Shown one piece after another: positions 44,751 through 55,800 of a stretch of 64,000 bases of DNA. A program made the position numbers and the translations under genes. Each line of letters opens with the position of its first letter. The stretch's first letter is position 1. This stretch comes from Piezodorus guildinii (taxonomy: Eukaryota > Arthropoda > Insecta > Hemiptera > Pentatomidae). The notes beneath the pieces were generated by a model, which saw only the letters and a list, made by a program, of their open reading frames with translations, ran no database searches and was not told the DNA's origin. Location: positions 86,845,169 to 86,909,168 of the forward strand of contig CM041292.1 in assembly GCA_023052935.1 (NCBI GenBank), read 5' to 3'.

Positions 44751-46516
44751 ATAATATAAAATAATTGACTGTTGAATAATGTGATAAAAAGTACACCGTT
44801 TTCTCCACCCAATCAAAAACAACACCTCTAACAGAGTAAAAAAGCTATTCCAATTTCATTAAATGTTCAGGAAACAAATTATCTTATTAATTAGGTTAAG
44901 TTTATATTATTCAAAAATAACTATTTGCATGTAAAGTGATATAAAATTTCCTAGTTTATTATTCTTGCTTTTTAAGCATCTGCTATATGCATTCTAAACA
45001 AGGTTATTAATCGAGACAATTTAGGTCTGTCCAGACAAGTCTTAATATTGTATCCGATATAAGGAATTTCGAAACGTTTTATTCAGTTTGTCATCGATTT
45101 ACTTAATAAGTAATAACATAAATTCTCGATCATTTAAAATTTATAATTGCAACAAAAGTAAATCCTTGATTAGTATAAACATAATTTCAAAAATCAGCTT
45201 AAAATTTAATGCAGAAAAACCGTTCCATATTTATAAATTAGTGATAGGATCACAGGCAAAAAAGAAATGTTCTCCTCCCTGGGCTAGTTAAAATTTATTT
45301 CCAATGTTTATGTATATGTATATAAATGGAGGATAACTCGTCTTCCTAAGAAGAGATATTGAAAACGATACCTACTACAGAAACAAACCATACTGCAGAA
45401 GTCAGTCGCTTGTCAAATCCTGAATCTTGTTGCCGCTAAGCTCAAAGGCATCCCAACACCGCATTCTTTCCTTTACAATGCGGTGATTAAGTCATTTGTC
45501 TCTAATAATGGTGGCAAATTCCTGAAGCCGAACAATACTAAAAAAAAAATTTAAAAAAAAAGATAGGCCGAATGCCAGAAACGACTTTGTCGGCTCTTGA
45601 ACCTCTAATGATATTCATGCAATTACATGGATTCCAAGGGTCCTTTATGTATAAAAGAAACTTGAATCAGAATCCGCTTCATTTTCAAGCTGTCAAGGAA
45701 CCCCAGCTTTGCATGAGATATTGAAATTTAGAAAGTTTAATTAAATAAACCAACCACCATTAATTGAAACCAATGACGCATATGATCAATTCAAATTCAA
45801 TGGTGAAATAATCGATTCATAAATAGCTTAAGAAGTTTGCTTACGAGATTCTCTGTTTAAATAATACTGAATTATGATAGATTATTCTGTTACGTATTCT
45901 TGGCCCTTCGAAGTTTAGCAATATCCAACTGTTCGGTATTTTGATTTCATTTTGGATTTAAAGTGTATTTCATGTTAATTTATCACCAAAGCCTTCACTG
46001 GAGATAGCAATCGCTTGGCCAACTATCATTGGGTTATCGGTATCATCAGGATGGCATTGGATTGGGGGAGATGCCGGGCATCAGCTATTTTTTACTCACT
46101 CTTGCATTTTTGATTTCGAGCCGTGATCATCGGGCGTGTGGTCTCGGCATTGAGTCCGCCGATGGTAATTGTTTAAACTCGTCGTTTAACGCTTTTTTTT
46201 ATCCATACCTCTTGGACATGAAATTTATGACCATTTCGAAGTCTTTTCTTCAACCACCTTTTTCCGCCGCTGTCTGCGAATTCTAGAAGGACGAGCAACA
46301 GGTGAAAAATTCCTTCATCCAAAAATATCCTTTCAACACCTTTCACCCGATCATCCTCATTTCACCCTTGTCCGAATCAGCGTAGAGCGAAAGCTTGGTA
46401 AGTTATATTAAAGATTTATTTCATATTTTATTGTACAGTTCATTTATTTTTTTTAGTTCCTTTTTTGAGCTCACAAGAGCGAAATAATTTTTTTTTTCTC
46501 TTTGATAAAATTATGG
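44751..46516. other. Unassigned interval
   Basis: No feature recognised. 46,010-46,290 is less AT-rich and open for 85 residues on the plus strand, but I know no matching family and see no clear gene context. Confidence 0.4.
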
Positions 46517-46518
46517 TA

Positions 46519-47409
46519 TTGGGTTGATGCAAAATTAATGCAGGTTTCCTCTATTGCAATATCTTAATTCCAATTGTGTAAACAAAGCTAATCCTAACAT
46601 TGATCATTATTATACCAAAATAAACCTTATCTAATACCCTCTCTTTCACCATGAATTTGTTTAGTAAAATCGTTTTGTTCAGTGTGTTCAAAGGTCTTGA
46701 ATCGAAAATGTCAAAGTGCGATTTTCGTCAAATTTATTTTTACGAATTTAAATTAGGGCGCAGCGCTGCGCAAACGGCTCGTAATATTAATGAAGTGTAG
46801 GGTCAGGGGGCTATTAATGAGTGCACGGTGCAGCGTTGGTTCCAGAAGTTTCGCAGAGGAGATTTCGACCTCGAAGACAAGGAAGGTCGGGGCCGTCATC
46901 TTGCTCTGGACAACGACCAGCTGAGGTCAAAAGTGGAAGAAGACCCAACCAAAAACACACGAGAAATGGCGGCGGAACTCGGAACTCAAAAATTGCAACG
47001 TCTTTGCCCAGCATTGATGAATCGGAAGGGGCCGATCCTGCTCCACGATAACGCCAGACCACACGTTGCACAACCAACGACTGCACGAGTTGGGCTACGA
47101 AGTTCTCCAACATCCGCCTTATTCACCTGACCTCTCTCCTACAGACTTCCACTTTTTCAGGCATCTGGACAACTTTTTGAGGGAGAAAAATTTTCAAAAC
47201 CAGGACGACATTGAAAATTCTTTTCGTGATTTCATTGAGTCCAGGGATTCGGATTTTTTTTCTGGTGGAATAAGAAAGCTTGTTGAACGTTGGCAAAAGT
47301 GCATTGATTCAGATGAAAATTATTTTGATTAAATATATATGGTTAAAGTAAAGATATGGCGTATTTACAATACCTACTAAAAACCTGCATTAATTTTGCA
47401 TCAACCCAA
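46519..47409 (+). mobile_element. Mariner deletion derivative, copy 2 (891 bp)
   Basis: Same 29-bp termini as the 28.5 kb copy, with TA duplications at 46,517-46,518 and 47,410-47,411. It is colinear with copy 1 except for one 8-bp deletion (899 versus 891 bp) and about ten substitutions by eye. It carries the identical large internal deletion. Confidence 0.95.
46708..47332 (+). pseudogene. Internally deleted mariner transposase, copy 2
   Basis: Same fused frame as at 28,693, but broken. A TAG at 46,798-46,800 replaces the Trp codon of INEVW, and an 8-bp deletion near 47,079 shifts the frame between HVAQPT and RLHELGYEVL. The C-terminal half is open again from 47,066 in a second frame, with YSPDLSPTDFHFF and FFSGGIRKLVERW. 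The first catalytic Asp is missing, as in copy 1. It produces no transposase. Confidence 0.92.
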
Positions 47410-47411
47410 TA

Positions 47412-48389
47412 CAACAATATTACAGAAATTTGTAACAATGATATATCTTAGAGGAGTGATAAAACTCATAGATAAAATCGAACAGTTTTTTATCAATGAC
47501 AATGGTTGCAGCCTCTCGGAAACACAAACCTTCATGGGACAATTCCAATCAATTCTCGTTTTCGGGAAATTACCAGCTACTGCCTCAATTAAGAGCGATA
47601 TGAAATTCATTAAAAAAAAAAATAATAATAATAATATAACCGCATATTGGATGAAAATAAAAAAATATAAGAAAAATAAAATATTGTAAAAATATAATTA
47701 GAAAAGGTAATATTCGTTGGAAATTTATTAAATCAGTTCTTCTTTTTTTCCAATCTGTCTGGAGAGGCTCGTGCGAATATTAATCACAGTTGAAGGACAT
47801 GGAGGTTAGGAATGGTTTCCTACCGCCTTTATTTATAGGCCGCCTCTGCAATATAAATATTTGCTTTATTCCATTCGATTCCTTGTGCATTTTAGTCTAT
47901 TTATATCGCAAGAAGTTGCATGTCGCCATGTTTGTTAAAACCGGCCCTCGGGAGAACATTTCTGCATTCAGCCTAAACAAGATTTCTTGGCAACCGATTT
48001 CTTGTTAACTAAATGGCCCGTTTCAAAAATGCACTGATAAACAGAACTGATATCCTGAACAGAACCGGCATTATTTGAAAGAAGAACAAAATAATTGAAA
48101 GCAAAACCAGATGTCTATGTTGGTAGTTGAAAATTAGCAACTCATTTCTAAACAATTCAGAGAACAGCTCCAAATATACTCAATATTTATAACTTTGTTT
48201 TTTACTCGAACAAAAATAAACGTGTGATTCCTTTATCAAATTAATTTCTTCATAACTTAAGCAAAAAAGGCAAGCAGTATATTTAAAAAATGATGACAAT
48301 ATAAAAAATAAATAAATAATATATATATATATATATAACAAATCTGATACCTCTTAAATCATAACCAATACACTATCATCGATTTTATT
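47412..48389. other. Unassigned interval
   Basis: No repeat recognised. ORFs at 47,396-47,689 (+) and 47,790-48,008 (+) are unassigned; 47,750-47,990 is somewhat GC-richer. A (TA)n run lies near 48,319-48,337. Confidence 0.4.
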
Positions 48390-48569
48390 AAAGGTCACGG
48401 GTTCAAATCCGCAAGTGGTCCTAGGATTTTTTAATGGGAGTAAAAAATCCTTAGTTATTCCGTCCTTCGGAGGGGAAGTTAAAAGGTGGTCCCTAGGCCT
48501 ATGTGTTGAGAAAAAAATTAAGAGCGCACTGTAGCATATTGGCATAAAGGGGCGTTAAATAAATAAAAC
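48390..48569 (+). mobile_element. SINE family B, copy 9 (partial head, internal deletion)
   Basis: Begins just before the B-box (GGTCACGGGTTCAAATCCGC), has the body to GGTGGTCCCTAGGCC, then loses the central ~80 bp and ends GCACTGTAGCATATTGGCAT, AAAGGGGCGTTAAATAAATA. Confidence 0.85.
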
Positions 48570-48893
48570 TTATATTATTATCATCTTTTGTTTAGTGGAT
48601 TCAAAAAGAAAAGCTGAAGCTCTATATTTCTAAAAAATGGTATTTTTTTGTGATGCTGTTAGAGGTGCATTTAGGTTATTATCAATTTTTTGAGACAAAT
48701 AAAAAATTAATATTATATTAATTTCTAATAGTTCGAACAATAATTTAATATAAAGTAGTGGCATTTAAACTAGTTACGTACTCTAAATATAATAACCTTT
48801 AAGCAAAAATTAAATTATTAAATTACTAAAAACAAAAATTATATATTGAAAGAGGTCTAAGGTTTAGAAAATTGGGTATCGTAAGGGAGCACA

Positions 48894-49152
48894 GGGGTCA
48901 CTTGTGGTGTAGTGGCTAGAATAACAGCTTTCTCTGCCCAAAGCCGCTGGTTCAAACCTGGCAGATGGATGGCCCTATGATTTTTTTTAGGATGTGCGAT
49001 TTCCAGCACCAAGATACACCTTGAAAAATACAAATTTGCTTCTCGGTGCGTGCCGGAGGCTTTTCACTCGGCATTTTTGTACCTTGGTCCGAGATAACCC
49101 CCACATAGCATTCAAAGGCGAGGTAGGATAAACATAAAAAAAAAAAAAAAAA
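48894..49152 (+). mobile_element. Chimeric SINE: family B head with unrelated body
   Basis: The head GGGGTCACTTGTGGTGTAGT, GGCTAGAATAACAGC and B-box GCTGGTTCAAACCTGGC match family B up to GGCCCTATGATTTTTTTTAG. After a residual GATGTGCGAT, the sequence is unrelated to B: TTTCCAGCACCAAGATACAC, TCTCGGTGCGTGCCGGAGGC and CGAGATAACCCCCACATAGC. The tail is poly(A) at 49,137-49,152, not (AAAT)n. It is probably a separate SINE family sharing the tRNA promoter module. Confidence 0.72.
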
Positions 49153-49724
49153 GACACGAAAATTCAAAATATATTTTCCAATAATATAAGTACATGTTTT
49201 TACCAACGCAATACTGATTAGTGGCCTTCATATATTGCTTGGTAAGTAACTCTTCCTTTCCCCCGCCCAAGTCAAAATCTTTCTAAAATGTAATATTTTT
49301 ATTATTATTTATATATACAACTTTATTAATTAATAAAACAAGTGAGTATGCACAAAAAATATGCAAACGTTTAAAGAAACCAATTAAATGATAGCATTCC
49401 AATTACTTATTTTTTTCCAAGGGCCGCAAGGAACATAGTTACTTATTTGTACATATCGTATAAGGATAATCCGATACTGATAACAACTCAAGCCCATTGG
49501 CACGTCACCTTCTCCTGTTACAATTCACAATAAATCAGAATGAGGGGTATTATCTAGGGCTATTCTATTAGTCTATTAGATGATACAATACTACCTGATT
49601 GGCGATGCCTCTCCTTTTCAATATTTGACTACATTTTAATACATCTTTTGACTTAAAAGTTTAAATATTAAATACTTAAGTGTTGGATAATACATGTATG
49701 CATCTGTTTTTACATTTATTATCT
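49153..49724. other. Unassigned interval
   Basis: AT-rich. No feature recognised. Confidence 0.4.
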
Positions 49725-50627
49725 TACTTTCACTTACCTATGGAATATATAGTAAGGGAAAGTATTGCGATCGTGAAAATTTTCGGATTCCTGTTTTCAA
49801 CGAAAATACATGTTTTAGGGTCCCCTGAAGAGTCTAAATAAAAAAATTCCGCAAAAAGGTCTGTGTGAGTGTGGTCCAGCGCGAAAACGAAAATTCCTAT
49901 GAAACTGAAATTTCATATTTAAGATAACTATACGCCCGAGATGTTACAGCAACTTTTTCATCAAAATCGGCTGACCGGAAGAGCAACTTTATATTATGCA
50001 TTTTTCACCTATTTACAATTTTCCCCAAAACGGCTATAACGATTCTGATTAAACTAGATGTAAAATCGGACGAACTTTAATATTATGTAGTTTTCATTCT
50101 GATTTAAATAGTCGTACTGGGCTTAAATGCCGATGTTTCAAAATTTCTTCCTCTTAAGTACCTATAATTTTATGATATTATGATAATTCCTCTTAAGATT
50201 TTATGAAATTGACGATATCATCTAATTATTATCGCTAAAAAAGAGGTAAATATATAAGTTGAACGAATTCGATCTCCGAAAGAAAAAGAAAAAAACTGAA
50301 AAAATATTTTTTTATGAAATTTTTAGATTTTTTATAATAAGAACAGTAACATAGACGTATGATACGCCGTTTGAAAGCTAAAGGTTTTAGAAAAATTATC
50401 ATTTTGTACACATAATTGTTAAAGTTGATGAAAAGCTGATAAAACTAACTGATTGTTGTAGATAATAATCTATAATAATACAGTAGATTATTTAATGAAA
50501 CATATGTTTCTATTGAAATTCAATGGAATCAATTCTTTAAAAATGTATTTTAAATTCTTAAGAATAATTTAAATTAATTTTAACAACGAAGGTAAGTTAA
50601 AGTCGTGTGTTGCGCGCACCAGATTTT
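49725..50627 (+). repeat. Repeat family A, copy 8 (full length, ~0.9 kb)
   Basis: The best complete copy. ACTTTCACTTACCTATGGAA forms a hairpin with TATATAGTAAGGGAAAGT at the 5' end. Then GCGATCGTGAAAATTTTCGG, GGTCCCCTGAAGAGTC, a GTGTGAGTGTG tract, ATGAAACTGAAATTTCATAT and GGCTTAAATGCCGATG. The 3' end is GGTAAGTTAAAGTCGTGTGT, TGCGCGCACCAGATTTTTTT. No ORF is conserved between copies. Confidence 0.82.
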
Positions 50628-50642
50628 TTTTAAATACCAACA

Positions 50643-51019
50643 ATTGAGACGATGATTTCCAAAAGGTACTATTTCCATTCCAGGAAGCTCAAAACTCTCT
50701 AATTACTATATTATTAAACCAACTTATATGATTCTTGTTACATTAAAATATAGAATTGTTTTTTAACTATATTAATAACACTTTATTAAAGTTATAGAAT
50801 GAAATGTTTAAGTAAGATTTGGAACGAAACTAAATGCCTAATAAGTGCCTTTAGAAAAGAACTGCATTTCTAAATCGCCTTTTTAAAGGACTTTAGAGAT
50901 CATTAGATAAAATCAAATAGAAGATTTAGATAAAACTAAACCAATAGTATATAAATATGTCAAAATATCAATTTCGTAAAAAATGTCCTTTAGTACCTTT
51001 TGGAAATCAACGTCTCAAT
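50643..51019. mobile_element. MITE-like element with 27-bp inverted termini
   Basis: Left terminus 50,644-50,670 (TTGAGACGATGATTTCCAAA then AGGTACT) and right terminus 50,992-51,018 are inverted repeats with about one mismatch. The 377-bp element is AT-rich with no ORF. I could not identify a clear target duplication or superfamily. Confidence 0.7.
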
Positions 51020-51403
51020 GGTAGATGTTCAAAAATGTAACAAACATACGTTTTCTTTAGTTTATTTAAACCAATAAAAGTATTCAATAATAAACTTTCT
51101 ATTTTTGAATCGTTTTCCTGTAAATATGTATTAAAATTTTTATGGTCGAATCACAAAAAAGTAGAGCCCCACTGTCTGATTACCTATCTTGGACATGGAA
51201 AAAATGTATCAATCTAAAAGTATTCAAGGATTATACAAATCAGAGGAGCAGATATGATGCAGTGGATGACAGGCAGTCATTCTTCATAAGAGCCATCAAA
51301 CATCCGAACTTGTTCCCACGCTCATAAAGCTACCTCATAACGCACTTTCTGAGAGGATGGGTGTGGCTACCAATGGCCCGACCATAATCAATCAGGTGAC
51401 ACG
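51020..51403. other. Unassigned interval
   Basis: AT-rich. The small ORF 51,142-51,327 has no known family. Confidence 0.38.
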
Positions 51404-51600
51404 AGGAGCGACGTGGTCTAGTGGGTTGAGCTCTTCACTACTCTACTCTTCTCCGGGTCTCGGGTTCGAACAACAGCTAAGGCGGAACTACTTATTCTGT
51501 TATTTCAGCCGTGGAAGGATCCTGGGGTATGGAGACCCTCCTAGGGAACACCAAGCCTCTATAAATTAGGTATCCAAAAAATTAGAGGAAAAAACTTGAA
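51404..51600 (+). mobile_element. SINE family C, copy 2 (tRNA-derived)
   Basis: A-box GTGGTCTAGTGGGTTGAGC and B-box CGGGTTCGAACAAC in tRNA-like spacing, then TTATTCTGTTATTTCAGCCG and CCAAGCCTCTATAAATTAGG, parallel to copy 1 at 20.4 kb. The ORF across it is not a gene. Confidence 0.7.
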
Positions 51601-52124
51601 GGCGTGATCTAGGCCTAAGCATCTCCTTGCACAGCGTTGTTCGTGTAACAGTACGAATCTCGAAGTACAGAACCCAATACCCTTCATGGATAGTAGAGTT
51701 ACAGGAGAGGAGACTTTCCATTAAAGATAATACATTACAGTAAAACCCCGGAAGAAATTATATATGTAAAGAAAGAAAGTTATCAATAATGAATCCTTTT
51801 GGCAACATTTTTTTTAAATATAATAAAATGCCAATAACGCTCAGTGAAAGGGGAAATATATGGTAGGACAAATTGGTAACAGTACTATTATAAATTAAAT
51901 AACGTAACTTATTAAATTTATTGACCTTAAGAAAAAGTCAATAACAATATACTTAATTTGGGTTTACGAATTCAGTTTTGTCTCATATTTAATATATTAT
52001 GTATTAATATAATATTTAATATGCATATTTAAGATACAAATCAATAATAATATGTTTCTTTTCTTAGTTTTAGTACATTTAGTTGTAGTAATTTGCAACA
52101 CCATTAGATCAAACTCTATTGTAA
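51601..52124. other. Unassigned interval
   Basis: No feature recognised. Confidence 0.4.
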
Positions 52125-53310
52125 AATCATGAAAAGTTTCGAATTCTAGTTTTCAACGGAAATACGCGATTTAAGGTACCTTCAGTGTGTGTCCGTGTCC
52201 GTCCGTGTGAGTGTGTGTGTTTGTGTGTCAGTCAGTCTGTCTGTCTGTGTGTGCCTGTGAGTCCGTGTAAGGTAAGTCCAGCATGAAAACGAATAGGTGT
52301 AAACAAAAGGAACTTTCTTATTTTAGACAACTATAAGCCCGTGACGTTACTGCAACTTGTTCACTAAAACCGGCTGACGTTTCAAACAAGTTCTACGAAA
52401 TACATTTTGCAACTTTTTTCGATTTCCTCAAAAACGGCTCTAACGATTTTGATTAAACGCACTGTATCGATATAAAATTTAATAGGCTTTAATATCATAT
52501 CATTCTAATTGAAACAGTCTGACTGTGTTAATAGGCGATTTTTTGTATGTTCTTCTTCTAAAGTACCTTTATTTTTGTACATTAACTATATCATTTTGTT
52601 AGCATTGATAAAGAACTGCTTAATATGAAATATGAATGAATTTGATGACCAACTAAATGATAAAAGAGCAAAAACATTTTTTATGTCATTCGCAGTTTTT
52701 TTTATAATAACAGTTATAATGACATATAATATACGGCTGGAAAGAGAAAGATTTTAGAAGAAATATTACCTAATACAAAAAGTTTTAAAAGGTAATGTAA
52801 AATTATGAATAGGGAATAAACTTATTACTGATTATTATACCTGACAATTTCAAATAGTTATGTTATTTAATCAAAACCATATGTTTCCAACGAAACTGAT
52901 TACAATTTTTGTTTAAATTAATTAATAATATATAAAATGGCGGGATTACTTGTAGCTGGGTGGCTAGCGTAACAGCCTCCCATGCTAAAGGTCACGGGTT
53001 CAAACCCGCAGGTGGTCCTAGGAGTTTTTAATGGGAGTAAAAAATCCTTAGTTACGCCGTCCTTCGGAGGGGACGTTAAAAGGTGGTCCCGAGCCTGTGC
53101 AATGTCAGGTACTCGTTAAAGATTTCTATCCTAATAAAACCTGGATAGGCAAAATTTAGGACTCCCACTGTAGCATCGTCCGATTAGCCATAGTAGCATA
53201 AGGTGACGTTAAATAAATAAACTAAACTAAACTATATAAAATGGCTGTATGGTGTATGCCAATAATTTAAATTAACTTAAAAATATTTTTTCTTTAATTA
53301 TATTTAATAG
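52125..53310 (+). repeat. Repeat family A, copy 9 (split by SINE)
   Basis: Begins at ATCATGAAAAGTTTCGAATT, with an expanded microsatellite at 52,176-52,260 (GTGTCCGTCCGTGTGAGTGT and CAGTCAGTCTGTCTGTCTG runs). It continues to AAAGATTTTAGAAGAAATAT and ends, after the SINE, without the usual GTCGTGTGTTGCGCGC tail. Confidence 0.75.
52942..53232 (+). mobile_element. SINE family B, copy 10 (full length)
   Basis: Head TACTTGTAGCTGGGTGGCTA, B-box CGGGTTCAAACCCG, complete body and tail GACGTTAAATAAATAAACTA. A perfect 13-bp target duplication TATATAAAATGGC is at 52,929-52,941 and 53,233-53,245, inside family A copy 9. Confidence 0.94.
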
Positions 53311-53311
53311 T

Positions 53312-53380
53312 TTTGTTTGTTTAGTTATTTAACGACACTTTATGCTACTGTGGCTCATCAGACGATGCTACCGTGGGAGT
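53312..53380 (-). mobile_element. SINE family B 3' fragment
   Basis: The minus strand carries only the last ~70 bp of SINE B: ACTCCCACGGTAGCATCGTC, TGATGAGCCACAGTAGCATA, AAGTGTCGTTAAATAACTAA. It is 5'-truncated and lies just beyond SINE copy 10 in opposite orientation. Confidence 0.8.
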
Positions 53381-54309
53381 AATAAGTATTTTAATATCTT
53401 TACTAATACATTTTAGATTATGACAAATTTGTTTTAATGTGGTCAGAAATTTGATTATCTTTCAAATGAGTAGTTATGATTTTTCAGGAAATATATACTT
53501 TCACATTCAACAATGATGGAAGTACTGTTTCACAGATTTATTACTGCATTTAAAATTCAAATAATTAATCATACTAAGGAAAATAAATGATATTGTTTAA
53601 ATAATCCGTAAAAAATGAATATTTAGCCGGATTAGTTTCTAAAGCATCCCATGAAAAGCTATGTAGACACAAGAGACCGAAAAAAAAAAGGAAAGAGGTC
53701 TTAGAAACACCTGAGGCGATAACAGCGCGAGCTTATCCCAGAATATCCAAAACTAATAACCGCCTGCCACCCAGGTAGAAGGGCTATTAGTTCGGGCTCT
53801 GTCCTGAGATTATATATAATTCTTTTTCTGTGTATATAGTCCTCCTATTAGCTCATCCCAGGGTGGGAAGAACGGCTCAGGCGCCAAGGCGCGGAAAATG
53901 ACGCTTAGATGATAGGTCCTCTGTTAATTAGGTATTGAACCAAACATAAAGAAAGTCGATAATCCTAATTTATAAGAATTCCAAAAAAGCGATTGATCAT
54001 AAAAAAGAAAATTACTAATGTAAACACTACATTAGAATGTTTACGAATAATTAATAATAATAATAGCTTTAGTGGCATCAGTATTGACAAAAGCCTCTTC
54101 CAAAGGGAGGAATTTATAGTAGTTTGGCTACAGTAAAAAATAAATAGATAAACAATTAAAATATTGAAGAACAGCAAACAATCCACAGAAAGAAAAAACA
54201 AAAAATCAACATACAAAAAATCTCAATAACAAAACAGAGTCCTTAAAAAAAGCACACTAAAATAAAGCATAAAACTAATTATTCTTTAAAACTTTTTTCC
54301 ACCAAGATT
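53381..54309. other. Unassigned interval with a GC-richer patch
   Basis: 53,690-53,920 is GC-richer (GCGCGAGCTTATCCCAGAAT, CTCATCCCAGGGTGGGAAGA, CAGGCGCCAAGGCGCGG) and contains two similar CTYATCCCAG words ~120 bp apart. I recognise no family. Confidence 0.4.
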
Positions 54310-54775
54310 TGTCCCTCGCAACCAGCCACCAGTTTTCGCCTGCAATCAGCTTCAACTCATCCCTCCAACTGCGATGTGGTCACCCCGTCTGCCTGCTGTC
54401 CTCTCTCGGGTGCAAGCCCTGGTCCATCTTTCGTCTTTCAGTCTGGCCAAGTGCCCAGCACAGCTCCATTTCAATCGATGGGCCTCTACCCTTAGACCTT
54501 TAATGTTAATCTTCTGAAGAATCTCTTCGATTTGTATTCTTTCCTGTTTCTTGATAAACATTAAACTTCTTAAAAGATGCATTTGCATGGTATTCAGCAG
54601 TAAATGAGTAAAGTTTTCTTGTAAGTGCCCAGGTTTCGGACCCATAGAGAACCGTGGGATATACACATGTGGTCAGAACTTTGGTTTTGAGATCCAGTGA
54701 TTGATTGCTTTTAAATATTTTTTGGAGAGACCAATATTTACCCCATCCGAGCTTGATTCTTCTTTATTTTTCCTT
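54310..54775 (-). pseudogene. RTE-like LINE reverse transcriptase, C-terminal fragment
   Basis: The minus strand encodes TKVLTTCVYPTVLYGSETWA (upstream, one frame). In another frame follow the linker and LKWSCAGHLARLKDERWTRA near 54,430-54,490. These match the thumb and C-terminus of RTE-type LINE proteins (T-V-L-Y-G-S-E-T-W; W-x-G-H-L-A-R). At least one frameshift lies near 54,600. Together with 55,371-55,800 this is probably one element split by repeat F. Confidence 0.84.
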
Positions 54776-54799
54776 ATTCATATTTTCATATTATATTAT

Positions 54800-55325
54800 T
54801 CTTAACACTTAAATGAGTACACCTTAACTTCCTTTTGTGTTTATTTATTTTATTTCATAACCATTCACATCTATCAACGTTTCGTGCTTGTTTCCCCATT
54901 CTCAAGGTATAATGTGCTTATCTAAAAGTTCATCTATTTTTTTCTTCAAATTTGATTAATTTTTGGTCATATGGTTGGTGCTAATTTCCAAGTTTAAATT
55001 TAGTTTCTTTTCTTTTTTAATATTTTTTTTTCTGGAAGTTTTTCTTAATATTAACACTTAAATGAGCACACTTTAACTTCATTTTGTGTTTATTTATTTT
55101 ATTTCATAACCATTCACATCTATCAACGTTTATGGGCTGTTTCCCCATTCTCAAGATATAATGTGCTTATCTAAAAGTTCATCTATTTTTTTCTTCAAAT
55201 TTGATGAATTATTGGTCATATGGTGAATGGTTATGAAGAAAAATAAATAAACACAAAAGGAAGTTAAGGTGTGTTCATTTAAGTATTAATATTAAGAAAA
55301 ACTTCCAGAAAAAAAAGAAAGAAAG
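54800..55325. repeat. Composite repeat F: two direct units and an inverted arm
   Basis: Unit 1 starts near 54,802 and unit 2 near 55,051, so the period is ~249 bp. Shared blocks are TTGTGTTTATTTATTTTATT, CATAACCATTCACATCTATC, TGTTTCCCCATTCTCAAG and TAATGTGCTTATCTAAAAGT. An inverted arm at 55,225-55,325 matches 55,020-55,105 in reverse complement (GGAAGTTAAGGTGTGTTCAT). Units may form a large hairpin. The whole lies between two RTE LINE pieces. Confidence 0.78.
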
Positions 55326-55370
55326 AAATTATATTATTCATATTATTATACTGTGCTATAACATTTCAGA

Positions 55371-55800
55371 TCGAATTGGCAAGGATTGGAGGCTAAGTAG
55401 GGCTTGCCTCTGTAATTCTCACACTCCAGGCTGTCTTCCTTTTTATAGATGGGGCATAAAAGAGCTGTAGCTCAATTTAGTGGCATCTTTTCATTCACCC
55501 ACACATCGAAAATTATTTCATATAGTTCGCCGATGACTGTCCTTCCATCATACTTTAGCAGTTCCACCTGAATACAGTTGGCTCCTGGAACTTTATAATT
55601 CTTAATGATTTGGAGTACTACCCAAAGCTCCTCCTCAGGTGGTGTTTTCACATCCTTTTCATCTTCATTTTCTAGATCGAGGATCTGCTTCATTCTTGTT
55701 CAATAGTCTCTGTAAGCGTCTCGCCCACCTGTCAATAACATCCCCTCTATTAGCCAGAAGATCGCCTTTCTCCTCCTTCATGAAAACATGTTGTTGATTA
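55371..55800 (-). pseudogene. RTE-like LINE reverse transcriptase, N-terminal RT fragment
   Basis: Minus frames in order: LLANRGDVIDRWARRLQRLL (region before the RT), then VLQIIKNYKVPGANCIQVEL and LLKYDGRTVIGELYEIIFDV near 55,520-55,620, then CPIYKKEDSLECENYRG near 55,410-55,460. These match the conserved RTE sequence order (L-K-N-x-K-A-P-G-x-D-G-I, then I-C-P-I-Y-K-K-G-D, then N-Y-R-G). The Asp of PGxDG is Asn here, and frameshifts lie near 55,693 and 55,471. The catalytic core is missing, so it is non-functional. Confidence 0.86.

Noticed and set aside
46029..46286. 85-residue ORF as a host exon
   Set aside because: Composition is suggestive but there is no family match and no clear splice framework; left unassigned.
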